Assembly (NCBI GenBank): GCA_019918135.1
Contig: WBZZ01002999.1
Span: 40,001 to 60,000, forward strand
Direction: 5' to 3'
From: Paulinella micropora
Lineage: Eukaryota; Cercozoa; Imbricatea; Euglyphida; Paulinellidae
Length of the DNA stretch: 20,000 nt
This document shows positions 13,705 to 20,000 of the stretch, piece after piece. The position numbers were made by a program, and so were the translations under genes. The notes below the pieces were generated by a model. That model was not told where the DNA came from and did not search any database. It saw only the letters and a program-made list of their open reading frames with translations. Each line of letters starts with the position of its first letter. The stretch's first letter is position 1.

Positions 13705-13814
13705 CTCAATTAATTAGTCCCTTAGGACAATTGTCAATAGCACACTATTGATTAATTAAATTTGCAAATAATTATTTTTTTATCGCATAAATATAAGTCC
13801 GAGCCTTTACAATC
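13705..13814 (+). promoter_or_regulatory. Intergenic region with two tandem hairpins and probable MCP promoter
   Basis: One of the larger true gaps in the window. GTCC (13717-13720) pairs with GGAC (13725-13728) around CTTA, extended by AATTA/AATT with one bulge. TCAATAG (13734-13740) pairs perfectly with CTATTGA (13745-13751) around CACA. Then come an A/T-rich stretch with seven T residues and AAATATAAG about 20 bases before the capsid ATG, TATA-like. Likely a transcript end for the upstream genes followed by a strong late promoter. Confidence 0.5.
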
Positions 13815-15233
13815 ATGAGTGAAACAAAAGACATGAAGAACACGGAGGAGTTGATGTCCCTCAACAACCTCAAGTATGAGTTGCCCGCAAACTTGGCACT
13901 CACGGAGCAGGGGAGCATCTTTAAGAAGAACTTCTCCGATCAGCAGACTTATACCAGTTCGTCTGGGACTGAAATGATTTTTACACTGCAGGCAAGCACT
14001 GATTTCGTTTATGGAAAGAATTGCTATTTGTCGTTTGACATTAAGGCCGACGGGTTGGTTACGACCGCGGGGAATAACTGCGGTATTGGTTTCCTAAATA
14101 CACCCGCTACCGCTATTTTTGAAAGATTTCTACTAGAAAGTAAGGATGGTAGCGAACTGGAACGAATTGAAGATTTGAACAAGATGGTGCGAAATATTCT
14201 CCCGTGGCACTATCCTCTTGATTACCGCGGTCAGGCACAGATGGCGGGACAACGAGAGGCTTTATCTGTTAGCAATGGCATTGGTGCTACTACTGATGTT
14301 CCTAACTTTTCCGTTAATACTCCAACCGTCGTGGGGACTGGTAGTTATTTGAAGGTTTGTGTTCCTCTTCATTATTTCTCTGGAGTGTTTAATGAAGAAA
14401 CTCTCATTCCTCCTTCTCTGATTAGTGGTATGAGACTTCGTTTGACATTTGCACCACCTCAGGAAGCATTGTCTGTTATTGGCACCACTGACGGGAAGGC
14501 AGCGGCTGGGATTACTGGCGCTGCTTTGACTTTCACCATATCAAATCCAGTTGTTATGTTGGAGACATTCTCTCTTGCTCCCGCTGTGCAGAGAAATATT
14601 TTGGAACAGATGGGAAGCAAGGAAGGCCTTCCATACACTTATGAAACATATTACAACCAGAAGGCAAACCCCGGAACGAGCGATGACTTCAACCTTCAAG
14701 TGAATAAGGTCGTTGCTCGTGCTCAGTGCTTGTATATCGTCACGCAAAATGTACTCGCTGATAGTGTTGCTATTGATAACCTTGGAACTGCTCAAATGCC
14801 TTATAAGCAGTATCAGTGCCGTATCGGTGATTGGTATGCTCCTCAGCAGAAGATGGAAATTGGTGGTAGCACCGATAGTTTGGCTGCCGTTCAACGAGGG
14901 TGTGCAGAATTGTATATTAACAATCTCCAAGCAACTATGGGTATTCGTGATCCTTATATGACTTCCTCTGTTTCACTTGAAAACTTTCGCAAGTTTTATG
15001 GCGATTCCGATGTTGCCGCAACTGCCACCAATGGTGGTTTTGCTACCATTATCCAGACACTCAATCAATCGCCACACATTGGTGCATCTGGTCTCGCAGT
15101 CAATAACTCACGAACTGCTGACGTCACTCTTCGTTATGCGGCCGATTATAATGAAAATCGTGCCATTACCGCTTGGTTGAAATATGTCAAAGTCGCTTCT
15201 ATTTATCCCAGTCGCTGTGTGGTCAAACAATAA
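13815..15233 (+). CDS. MCP: Major capsid protein (double jelly-roll, PLV type)
   Basis: A 472-residue protein of the right size and composition for the double jelly-roll capsid proteins that form pseudo-hexameric capsomers in PLVs and virophages. It is rich in beta-forming stretches, begins with a hydrophilic N-terminal arm (about 40 residues), and contains LPWHYPLDYRGQAQMAG, FSGVFNEETLIPPSLISGM and RLTFAPP. Features like an LP...Y segment after the first strands and a closing IYPSRCVV strand are familiar from PLV capsids, though I cannot run a profile. No frame break is seen. Codon choice differs from the neighbours: more C/G-ending codons and GAG/AAG early on, suggesting selection for high expression. 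It is followed by the penton gene, the usual partner, 42 bases on. Confidence 0.88.
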   Translation: MSETKDMKNTEELMSLNNLKYELPANLALTEQGSIFKKNFSDQQTYTSSSGTEMIFTLQASTDFVYGKNCYLSFDIKADGLVTTAGNNCGIGFLNTPATAIFERFLLESKDGSELERIEDLNKMVRNILPWHYPLDYRGQAQMAGQREALSVSNGIGATTDVPNFSVNTPTVVGTGSYLKVCVPLHYFSGVFNEETLIPPSLISGMRLRLTFAPPQEALSVIGTTDGKAAAGITGAALTFTISNPVVMLETFSLAPAVQRNILEQMGSKEGLPYTYETYYNQKANPGTSDDFNLQVNKVVARAQCLYIVTQNVLADSVAIDNLGTAQMPYKQYQCRIGDWYAPQQKMEIGGSTDSLAAVQRGCAELYINNLQATMGIRDPYMTSSVSLENFRKFYGDSDVAATATNGGFATIIQTLNQSPHIGASGLAVNNSRTADVTLRYAADYNENRAITAWLKYVKVASIYPSRCVVKQ

Positions 15234-15275
15234 AAAAATTAAAAATTAGAATAATATATAATTTATAATATAGCA
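15234..15275 (+). promoter_or_regulatory. AT-rich promoter-like gap before the penton gene
   Basis: A 42-base stretch of nearly pure A/T, including ATAATATATAATTTATAATATAG, runs up to 3 bases before the penton ATG. It resembles the AT-rich leaders before other starts here. Confidence 0.4.
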
Positions 15276-15515
15276 ATGTCATTTACGATAAGCAATCTTG
15301 AAGACGAAAAGCGAACCCGCAAAAATTTCCTCCTTCGTGTCTCCTCAAGTGATAAAACAGAATCCAAATCCGCTTCTACTCACAATGGCCGTTTCGTCGT
15401 TGATTTACCAGCAACTGGTCGTAATATTGATATAGTCAGTGCTTATGTCGTTAAAATATCTCTATCCCAAATGTTTTCCCAAACATACCGAGTTATGCCA
15501 ACACTCTCACATTGA
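15276..15515 (+). CDS. Penton-like minor capsid protein, N-terminal fragment
   Basis: The first 65 or so codons of a single jelly-roll vertex protein. The N-terminus has the pattern seen in PLV/virophage penton proteins: KNFLLRVSSSDK, then NGRFVVDLP and IDIVSAYVVKISLSQMF, a strand-turn-strand opening. From MF onward the frame is wrong: shifting at TTTTCCCAAA (15474-15483) gives FPNIPSYANTLTLIK, which joins the next open frame directly. The last 13 residues here (from SQTYRV) are thus probably spurious. The full protein would be about 265 residues, the usual size for this family. Its position directly after the capsid gene supports the call. Confidence 0.75.
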   Translation: MSFTISNLEDEKRTRKNFLLRVSSSDKTESKSASTHNGRFVVDLPATGRNIDIVSAYVVKISLSQMFSQTYRVMPTLSH

Positions 15516-16072
15516 TTAAAACAACTGGATCGGCTACAAAAACGGCAATCGTAACAGCAAATCAATACACCATTGATACATTTATTACCGCTCTTCAATC
15601 CGCTGTTAATTCAGCAATTGCCCCAGACTCCGTAGTTATAACTTTGAACTCCGTTAATAAATTGAATTTCGCTTTCACTGGTGATACGTATGCTTTTGAT
15701 TACGATAATAGCACGATTAGCGACAAGATAGGACTAACTGCCGATATCTCGGCGGCGGCGAGTAGCACAATGCAGTCTATAGTCAATCTAATTGGTGAAA
15801 CCGCAGTTTATGTGCATAGCCGTGCTTTAAATCAGTCTGGTTTAGTTGAAGCAAATGGTAATTTCTCTGTCGTTGGTAAATGTAATTTAGACAAGCCCTA
15901 TGGAGTCCAGTGCTACTTTGAGAGTTCTAATGATGTCGCCGATTATGTGCCATTTAATACGACGAAAAGTTTAAGGTCTATTGATATTGTCATTAGAAAT
16001 GCGGGCGGTGAAGTTTTGGAGGTTCCTGTCAATTTTGAAGTTAGTATTCTCTTAAAGGTGTATCATGCTTAA
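15512..16072 (+). CDS. Penton-like minor capsid protein, C-terminal part
   Basis: Continuation of the penton gene in another frame. The left end is a TTG, not a credible start; the frame is open further left through NIPSYANTLTLIK. It is beta-rich: TITLNS-type strands, KLNFAFTGDTYAFDYD, then DKIGLTADISAAASSTM, and a C-terminal jelly-roll edge (RSIDIVIRNAGGEVLEVPVNFEVSILLKVYHA). The ending, an ID...I strand followed by G.. and a final hydrophobic strand, is typical of vertex jelly-roll proteins. Role: closes the five-fold vertices of the icosahedral capsid and anchors fibres. No other break is seen. The stop is followed by a 46-base gap and then a small gene. Confidence 0.78.
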   Translation: MIKTTGSATKTAIVTANQYTIDTFITALQSAVNSAIAPDSVVITLNSVNKLNFAFTGDTYAFDYDNSTISDKIGLTADISAAASSTMQSIVNLIGETAVYVHSRALNQSGLVEANGNFSVVGKCNLDKPYGVQCYFESSNDVADYVPFNTTKSLRSIDIVIRNAGGEVLEVPVNFEVSILLKVYHA

Positions 16073-16118
16073 TCCTATCGGTTTATTTACATTTGGACTA
16101 TAATTTCCCTTATTATAT

Positions 16119-16346
16119 ATGATATTTTTGGACAATATAGATAAATTGTTTAAGTTGATAACGGCTATCAACGAGTGCCGTTTGAAACAAAAAAGAGATA
16201 TAATCCCGTGCGGGACTAATATGGATCAGTTTTATCGGTATTTAAGGAAATACCATGCACCAATTGTTGAGGAAATGACAAAAAAAACAAATATTAACAA
16301 TCTAGCAGTAGAGATAGAAAAAAAGTTTGAAAGCCTGTATTTTTGA
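16119..16346 (+). CDS. Small hypothetical protein
   Basis: A 75-residue protein with no recognised motif. It appears mostly helical: LDNIDKLFKLITAINECRLKQKRD, then QFYRYLRKYHAPIVEEMTKK and NLAVEIEKKFESLYF. It has two cysteines and a basic middle. The start ATG follows TTCCCTTATTATAT, an AT-rich leader like those before other genes here. It ends 20 bases before the end of a convergent gene. Its length makes it uncertain, but the position fills a gap that would otherwise be about 290 bases between the penton gene and the convergent fibre-like gene. Confidence 0.6.
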   Translation: MIFLDNIDKLFKLITAINECRLKQKRDIIPCGTNMDQFYRYLRKYHAPIVEEMTKKTNINNLAVEIEKKFESLYF

Positions 16347-16365
16347 AAGTGTGTATTTTTTTTGT

Positions 16366-17598
16366 TTAAATTTGGTCTTCAATCCAGTTCAATGAAGCGT
16401 AAATACTCGCCGTTCCACCGCTTGTATTTTGTGCGGATATAGTAAATGTCTTGCCTGACCCTATCTTAATATTATATTGAGACAAATCAATATATATGGA
16501 TGACCCACCAGACAGCACATATGTAAATATCACACTTCCGCCCGTTCTTGTTGTCCCCGCCGTATCAACCTCTGCTAACGATGTGTTTGTATCGTAATTT
16601 GAATAAGAAGGTGTTCCTCCTAATGTGGTATTAAGAATAATTCTCGCAATACATGTTTTAGTATCAGAATTGCTAATACACAAATTCTCAAAGTAGATTA
16701 TGTTGTAATTCGTTTTGCTGTTGAATGTGGCGCGGTTTCTAATAGTGAATATGGCATTCTCAGTTGATCCTATACTCTTGACATTGTCATACGAGTTTGT
16801 TATAGCAATAGTCCGATCAATAACCCCCTCAACCGCTAAAAACATACTCGCCGTTTTCATAACAACGGATTGAAGGCTTGATGAATATGCCTTCGCATAA
16901 ATGGCAAATGCCGCCTGATCCAATGATGGAGTGGTAGCAGTGTTCGCGTATTTAATCGCATGAATTACTTCCATTCGTCCAGTGCGGGGATTTTCAATTT
17001 TAAACGTAATTTGACCACTGCCCAGATATTGAACAACGATTTCAAACACATTAAATTTAGTGAAATCAATCGCGGGGAAGTTTCCCGTATTATTACATTT
17101 ATCAACATTCCACGCATATTGACTAACCACATTTTCAACACTCCCCGCCGTTCTCACAACGGACATTCCCAAACTTGATTGTCTAAAACATAAATTGTCT
17201 GCTGGTGTGCCTATGCCAATATCGCAATTGAAAGTATCTGCCGCGAGGGTCGTTGGAAACAATGCGGAAAATCTAGCAACCAAGCCCATGCCACTTCTAT
17301 ATTTTGCTCTCTCTATAGTCGTAATCTGTGCGGTTGAATTACCAGAGGCCGATGTGGTCAAAACCGCCATTGAATTAGCAGTTGATACCACCCCGCCGTT
17401 TGTTTCTGTTTTGTCAAAGAAACGTGTATTAATACCATATGTAAATACATTTTGTAATACTGGCGATAAAGTGGCCGTTCTCAATTCTCCGAAGGCCGTT
17501 GTTGGTAAAGCATCTTTAATATTATCTATTGATAAAGAAGATGATGACGATGTAGATGATGACGATGGAGTGCTCGTGCTTTGACCAAAAAGGTTCAT
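16366..17598 (-). CDS. Fibre-like/receptor-binding candidate with MNLFG N-terminus
   Basis: A 410-residue beta-rich protein. MNLFGQS matches the start of the 209-residue minus-strand protein near 4.4 kb. A Ser-rich linker follows (STPSSSSTSSSSSLS), then a large beta domain: YRSGMGLVARFSALFPTT, CDIGIGTPADNLCF, then FNVFEIVVQYLGSGQITFKIENPRTG and VIHAIKYANTATTPSL. I recall this YLGxGxIxFxIExPxTG pattern from structural or attachment proteins of marine phages and large DNA viruses, where it marks a lectin-like beta-sandwich. The C-terminal ~120 residues look like another beta domain. There is no signal peptide. The tag, linker and lectin-like body fit a docked spike. It is divergent from a small gene across a 74-base gap containing the second 17-bp palindrome. 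Confidence 0.75.
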   Translation of the reverse strand: MNLFGQSTSTPSSSSTSSSSSLSIDNIKDALPTTAFGELRTATLSPVLQNVFTYGINTRFFDKTETNGGVVSTANSMAVLTTSASGNSTAQITTIERAKYRSGMGLVARFSALFPTTLAADTFNCDIGIGTPADNLCFRQSSLGMSVVRTAGSVENVVSQYAWNVDKCNNTGNFPAIDFTKFNVFEIVVQYLGSGQITFKIENPRTGRMEVIHAIKYANTATTPSLDQAAFAIYAKAYSSSLQSVVMKTASMFLAVEGVIDRTIAITNSYDNVKSIGSTENAIFTIRNRATFNSKTNYNIIYFENLCISNSDTKTCIARIILNTTLGGTPSYSNYDTNTSLAEVDTAGTTRTGGSVIFTYVLSGGSSIYIDLSQYNIKIGSGKTFTISAQNTSGGTASIYASLNWIEDQI

Positions 17599-17642
17599 TC
17601 TATATCATAATATGTAAGTCTTTTTTTTTCAAAAATAGACTA

Positions 17643-17659
17643 ATCTTATATTATAAGAT
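17643..17659. promoter_or_regulatory. 17-bp palindrome in divergent promoter region (copy 2)
   Basis: ATCTTATATTATAAGAT, identical to the copy at 4.4 kb. It lies 44 bases from the MNLFG start on the minus strand and 13 bases from the ATG of the small plus-strand gene. Preceding TAGACTA and a T-run, and following ATTTATATAAA, also resemble the first copy. Confidence 0.6.
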
Positions 17660-17672
17660 ATTTATATAAATC

Positions 17673-17948
17673 ATGTCAATAATAATACACGAATTGCCCG
17701 CGGATATCGTTGGCCACATAAGAACATTTGTTTATGCAGAAATGCCCCTGACGAAATATGGAGAAGAATTTTGTAATATATGTGGCTTGTCTCGCACATT
17801 CCGGTCGCATCCTCCGATTATAGCAGGCAATTTCTATGGTGTGGATAGTATTGAGTTTTTCACAATCTGCTCCATTAAATGCTACAGGCGAGAGTCTAAT
17901 CTTAGACTAAAATATGGAGAGCCCCCTTTAGTCGTTGTTAAGTATTAG
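17673..17948 (+). CDS. Small protein with a possible zinc-binding Cys set
   Basis: A 91-residue protein. The opening IIHELPADIVGHIRTFVYAEMP resembles the first helix of F-box-like domains (LP-x-(D/E)-(I/V)), but it is too short to be sure. Cysteines in CNICG, then ICSIKCYR about 35 residues later, could bind one zinc. The C-terminus is basic. The start ATG lies 13 bases after the 17-bp palindrome and is preceded by TTTATATAAATC. Its stop overlaps the end of the convergent recombinase tail by 11 bases. Possible roles include an adaptor for host ubiquitin ligase or a small regulator; neither is proven. Confidence 0.65.
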   Translation: MSIIIHELPADIVGHIRTFVYAEMPLTKYGEEFCNICGLSRTFRSHPPIIAGNFYGVDSIEFFTICSIKCYRRESNLRLKYGEPPLVVVKY

Positions 17949-18267
17949 CCTTCTTTTTAATTCTAGCACTTCTTCTTAATGGTTGCTTCACTTCCTTATC
18001 TCCAACATGTTTTCCTTCTTCTGGCTTTTCCTTCTTCTGCTTTACAAACTCATTGACGAGCACTGCTCCTATCCCGCTTAATTGTCGTAGTTTAGTATTT
18101 GTCATCTGCCCTTCGTAATCGTTCCATATTTTTTCCAATAATTCAAGTTTATCTGCACGGCTCGCTCTCTTTCCTAATGGTTCATATTTGCTTTCTTCTT
18201 CTCCGTTTTCACTAACATTAGTTAAATTCAGATATAAATCTATCTTTCTTCTTAACTCTTCAAGTTC
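17938..18267 (-). CDS. Tyrosine recombinase, displaced C-terminal extension
   Basis: A minus-strand open stretch of 109 codons without an ATG until QM far inside. It begins ELEELRRKIDLYLNLTN, immediately after and one base out of frame with the recombinase, and becomes continuous with it if one A is added to the A5 run (plus-strand TTTTT, 18268-18272). It adds a predicted coiled helix, a linker (SENGEEES), a second helical part (ADKLELLEKIWNDYEGQ), LRQLSGIGAVLVNEFVKQKK and a strongly basic end (QPLRRSARIKKKANT). The tail may bind DNA or the partner protomer, or carry a nuclear localisation signal. I see no separate gene here. Confidence 0.6.
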   Translation of the reverse strand, partial: ELEELRRKIDLYLNLTNVSENGEEESKYEPLGKRASRADKLELLEKIWNDYEGQMTNTKLRQLSGIGAVLVNEFVKQKKEKPEEGKHVGDKEVKQPLRRSARIKKKANT

Positions 18268-19250
18268 TTTTTAATCCCTTCTGCTTTAATCTCCTCAGGG
18301 TCGGCCGCATTTACCCATGAATACGAAAAACTTGTCATCATATCGCCGTGCCCCAGCACATTGCTTACCCATGTGTTATAGTTCTCCAACTTTGGATTGG
18401 CAAAATTAGAATAAGATAAACTTGCATACAACTTTCTCAGCATTGAAGACCTTTGTTTATAATCCGCCAGCCACGGAAAGATTTTAATTATTCGTTTGTT
18501 CAATTCATTGTTCTTTTGTTTATCAAGCACCCCTTCTTTGTTAATGATAACCGCTTTCTTTTTTCTAAAATAGTTTCTTATTGAATTTACCTTTTCAATT
18601 ACAAAAGCGGGAGTAAAAAGAATAACTGGCCTTTCTGTCCAATTCTTTTCTTGTCCCTCTCGCTTCTTCGCTAGATTATTCACTCTTAACCAACTCGGCT
18701 TATCGGGCACCAGTTCATATGTATTTTTATCAAATATCTCTACAGGGCGGGCACCAGTTGCTATCATTAATGCAAGCAGTTTCAAATACACATCATTGCT
18801 CATAATCATATCGTTCATTTTCGCCATCACATCCCGCACATCTATTTGTATTTTTTCTTCATTCTTTTGCTTCACATCTTTCTTGTATCCTTCTACGATT
18901 TCAATTCTTTCATCTTCGTTCAAATTGAAGTATTTATCTAGTTTAGACATTTCATAAACTTTTTCACTTTGATTTGGTTTAATTGCCTTCATTCTAACTT
19001 CAGATATCCGTTGTCGTCTTGATTGCAAATTCGGATATATTAAGACATACTTGGGGTAAATAACTTTTAAGGCTTCAAGTGCTTCTTTCTCAGTTGTTGG
19101 ATTACTAAATAATGTAATTATGGCTTTATGAAAAGCCATTGACGGCTTAGCATTAATTTCAAAAAAGTCAGACACAACATTATAAATTTTATGATCAGTG
19201 TCTGCTACTTTCAACTGCCTAACAAACTTTCTATCCTTCTCACTCCACAT
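18252..19250 (-). CDS. Tyrosine recombinase/integrase (possibly related to telomere resolvases)
   Basis: 332 codons from the ATG at 19250 to a TAA that follows a probable one-base deletion; the full protein would be about 437 residues. Catalytic residues seen: Arg168 in LMIATGARPVEIF, a basic strand with K195/K196 (NLAKKREG), Arg272 in SSMLRKLYASLSY, His301 in LGHGDMMTSFSY and the nucleophile Tyr310, nine residues on. The position three before Arg272, usually His in HxxR, is Ser269. The long N-terminal half (about 150 residues) is helical and charged. The non-His box, GARP.EI signature and helical extensions recall protelomerase-like enzymes, but a plain integrase is equally consistent. PLVs commonly encode a tyrosine recombinase for integration into the host. 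It is on the same strand as the methyltransferase, 37 bases downstream of it. Confidence 0.85.
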   Translation of the reverse strand: MWSEKDRKFVRQLKVADTDHKIYNVVSDFFEINAKPSMAFHKAIITLFSNPTTEKEALEALKVIYPKYVLIYPNLQSRRQRISEVRMKAIKPNQSEKVYEMSKLDKYFNLNEDERIEIVEGYKKDVKQKNEEKIQIDVRDVMAKMNDMIMSNDVYLKLLALMIATGARPVEIFDKNTYELVPDKPSWLRVNNLAKKREGQEKNWTERPVILFTPAFVIEKVNSIRNYFRKKKAVIINKEGVLDKQKNNELNKRIIKIFPWLADYKQRSSMLRKLYASLSYSNFANPKLENYNTWVSNVLGHGDMMTSFSYSWVNAADPEEIKAEGIKKNLKS

Positions 19251-19287
19251 TGACTGACCGGTGTATATTAAACAAGGCTATATTTTT

Positions 19288-20000
19288 CTAAGTTAAATTA
19301 TGTTCGTCAATTCTTTTTTTCGCTGTTTCAAATATGTCTTTATCTTTCTCAATACCTATAAACCGCCGTTTAGTATTAATACAAGCAATGCCAGTTGTCC
19401 CGCTTCCCATCGTAAAGTCTAGCACTAAGTCACCTTCGTTTGAATATGATTTAATTAACCATTCGCATAAATCAACTGGTTTCTGTGTTGTGTGAAGCGA
19501 TTTGCGTGGGTTGTTAAATTGTAAGATGGATGAAGGATGGCGGTCGCCTTTGTTTATAGTTTCTGGATTTCTAATGTTTCCGTATATTATGCTACTTTTC
19601 CGTCTCGCTGTATAAAGTTTCCCTTCCGTCTTCTGTGGGTTGTATGTTAATTTTTCTCCCTTCGGTCGGCTCGGCTTATTAAACACATACATCATTTCGT
19701 GTTTTCTTAGTGGCATTTTATTAGCAGATAAGAAACCAACTTTTGTGCTCTTCTCCCATACGAGGTCATACCTAAACCACTTCTCATTAGATTGAATGAG
19801 TTTATATCCAAATTTGGTAGTTGTAAAGAATATATATACGCAATTTTGCTTACATACTTTTTTAAGTTTTACCCACATTTGCTTTAAGTCTATACATACA
19901 TCCCATTTGCAAGCGGTCTGTCCATATGGTAAATCAACTAAAACCAAATTAACTTTTTCTTCTATCTTGGGTATTTGTTCCAAGCAGTCAGCATTGAAAA
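19288..20000 (-). CDS. DNA methyltransferase, beta-type (N6-adenine or N4-cytosine), 5' end beyond the window
   Basis: About 237 visible codons; the start lies past the right edge. The frame is open to 20000 and reads FNADCLEQIPKIEEKVNLV before the motif, and the first in-window Met candidate is only a TTG. Motif IV is DLPYG (Leu for the usual first Pro of DPPY) near the N-terminus. Later come KPVDLCEWLI and motif I DFTMGSGTTGIAC near the C-terminus, followed by FIGIEKD. This motif IV before motif I order is the beta class of amino-methyltransferases. TTQKP is the typical segment just before motif I. No restriction enzyme gene is visible beside it, so it is likely solitary, modifying virus or host DNA. 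It appears intact in the window. Confidence 0.9.
   Translation of the reverse strand, partial: FNADCLEQIPKIEEKVNLVLVDLPYGQTACKWDVCIDLKQMWVKLKKVCKQNCVYIFFTTTKFGYKLIQSNEKWFRYDLVWEKSTKVGFLSANKMPLRKHEMMYVFNKPSRPKGEKLTYNPQKTEGKLYTARRKSSIIYGNIRNPETINKGDRHPSSILQFNNPRKSLHTTQKPVDLCEWLIKSYSNEGDLVLDFTMGSGTTGIACINTKRRFIGIEKDKDIFETAKKRIDEHNLT

Noticed and set aside
17195..17584. Plus-strand frame ending in an Asp run
   Set aside because: Antisense to the Ser-rich linker and beta domain of the MNLFG protein.
1..20000. tRNA or rRNA genes
   Set aside because: No cloverleaf-like arrangement or rRNA-like sequence was noticed by eye, and gaps are too short for most; a covariance search would be needed to exclude them fully.

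Overview
The window looks like most of the genome of a polinton-like virus (PLV), a small double-jelly-roll dsDNA virus or integrated element of an alga or other protist. The evidence is the combination of a double jelly-roll major capsid protein (13815-15233), a single jelly-roll penton-like protein (15276-16072), an A32/FtsK-HerA packaging ATPase (11906-12775), a primase fused to a superfamily 3 helicase (678-3122), a tyrosine recombinase (17938-19250) and an adenine-type DNA methyltransferase (19288 to beyond the right edge). I see no protein-primed DNA polymerase B and no Ulp1-type maturation protease, which fits a PLV better than a Maverick/Polinton or a classical virophage. DNA is AT-rich, genes are tightly packed, starts are preceded by AT-rich TATA-like stretches rather than spaced Shine-Dalgarno sites, and TAA, TAG and TGA are all used as stops.

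Layout, left to right. (1) Replication end: a cysteine-rich zinc-binding protein, then the primase-helicase and a protein of unknown function. (2) Attachment block, about 3.8-8.3 kb: a minus-strand beta-rich protein starting MNIFG, then a fibre of about 1,265 residues with phage-tail-like repeats and a C-terminal S74 intramolecular chaperone domain. (3) Small-protein block, 8.3-9.1 kb: a two-TM protein, a secreted cysteine-rich protein and a small charged protein. (4) Virion block, 9.1-16.1 kb: a roughly 920-residue protein with an N-terminal phospholipase A2-like domain, packaging ATPase, two small proteins, major capsid protein and penton. (5) Right block, 16.1-20 kb: a small protein, a second minus-strand fibre-like protein starting MNLFG, a small Cys-containing protein, the recombinase and the methyltransferase.

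The most striking general feature is that five otherwise recognisable genes are broken at six places: a TGA inside the primase domain, and five frame breaks (fibre, phospholipase protein twice, penton, recombinase), all at or beside short homopolymers or a TA run. Either the assembly carries uncorrected indels or this is a decaying endogenous copy. Major capsid protein, ATPase and methyltransferase are open throughout.

Two non-coding patterns deserve attention. An identical 17-bp palindrome (ATCTTATATTATAAGAT) sits in two divergent intergenic regions, each controlling a minus-strand gene whose product begins MN(I/L)FG(R/Q)S. A perfect 20-bp palindrome occurs twice, 142 bp apart, at the end of the fibre gene and the start of the next gene.
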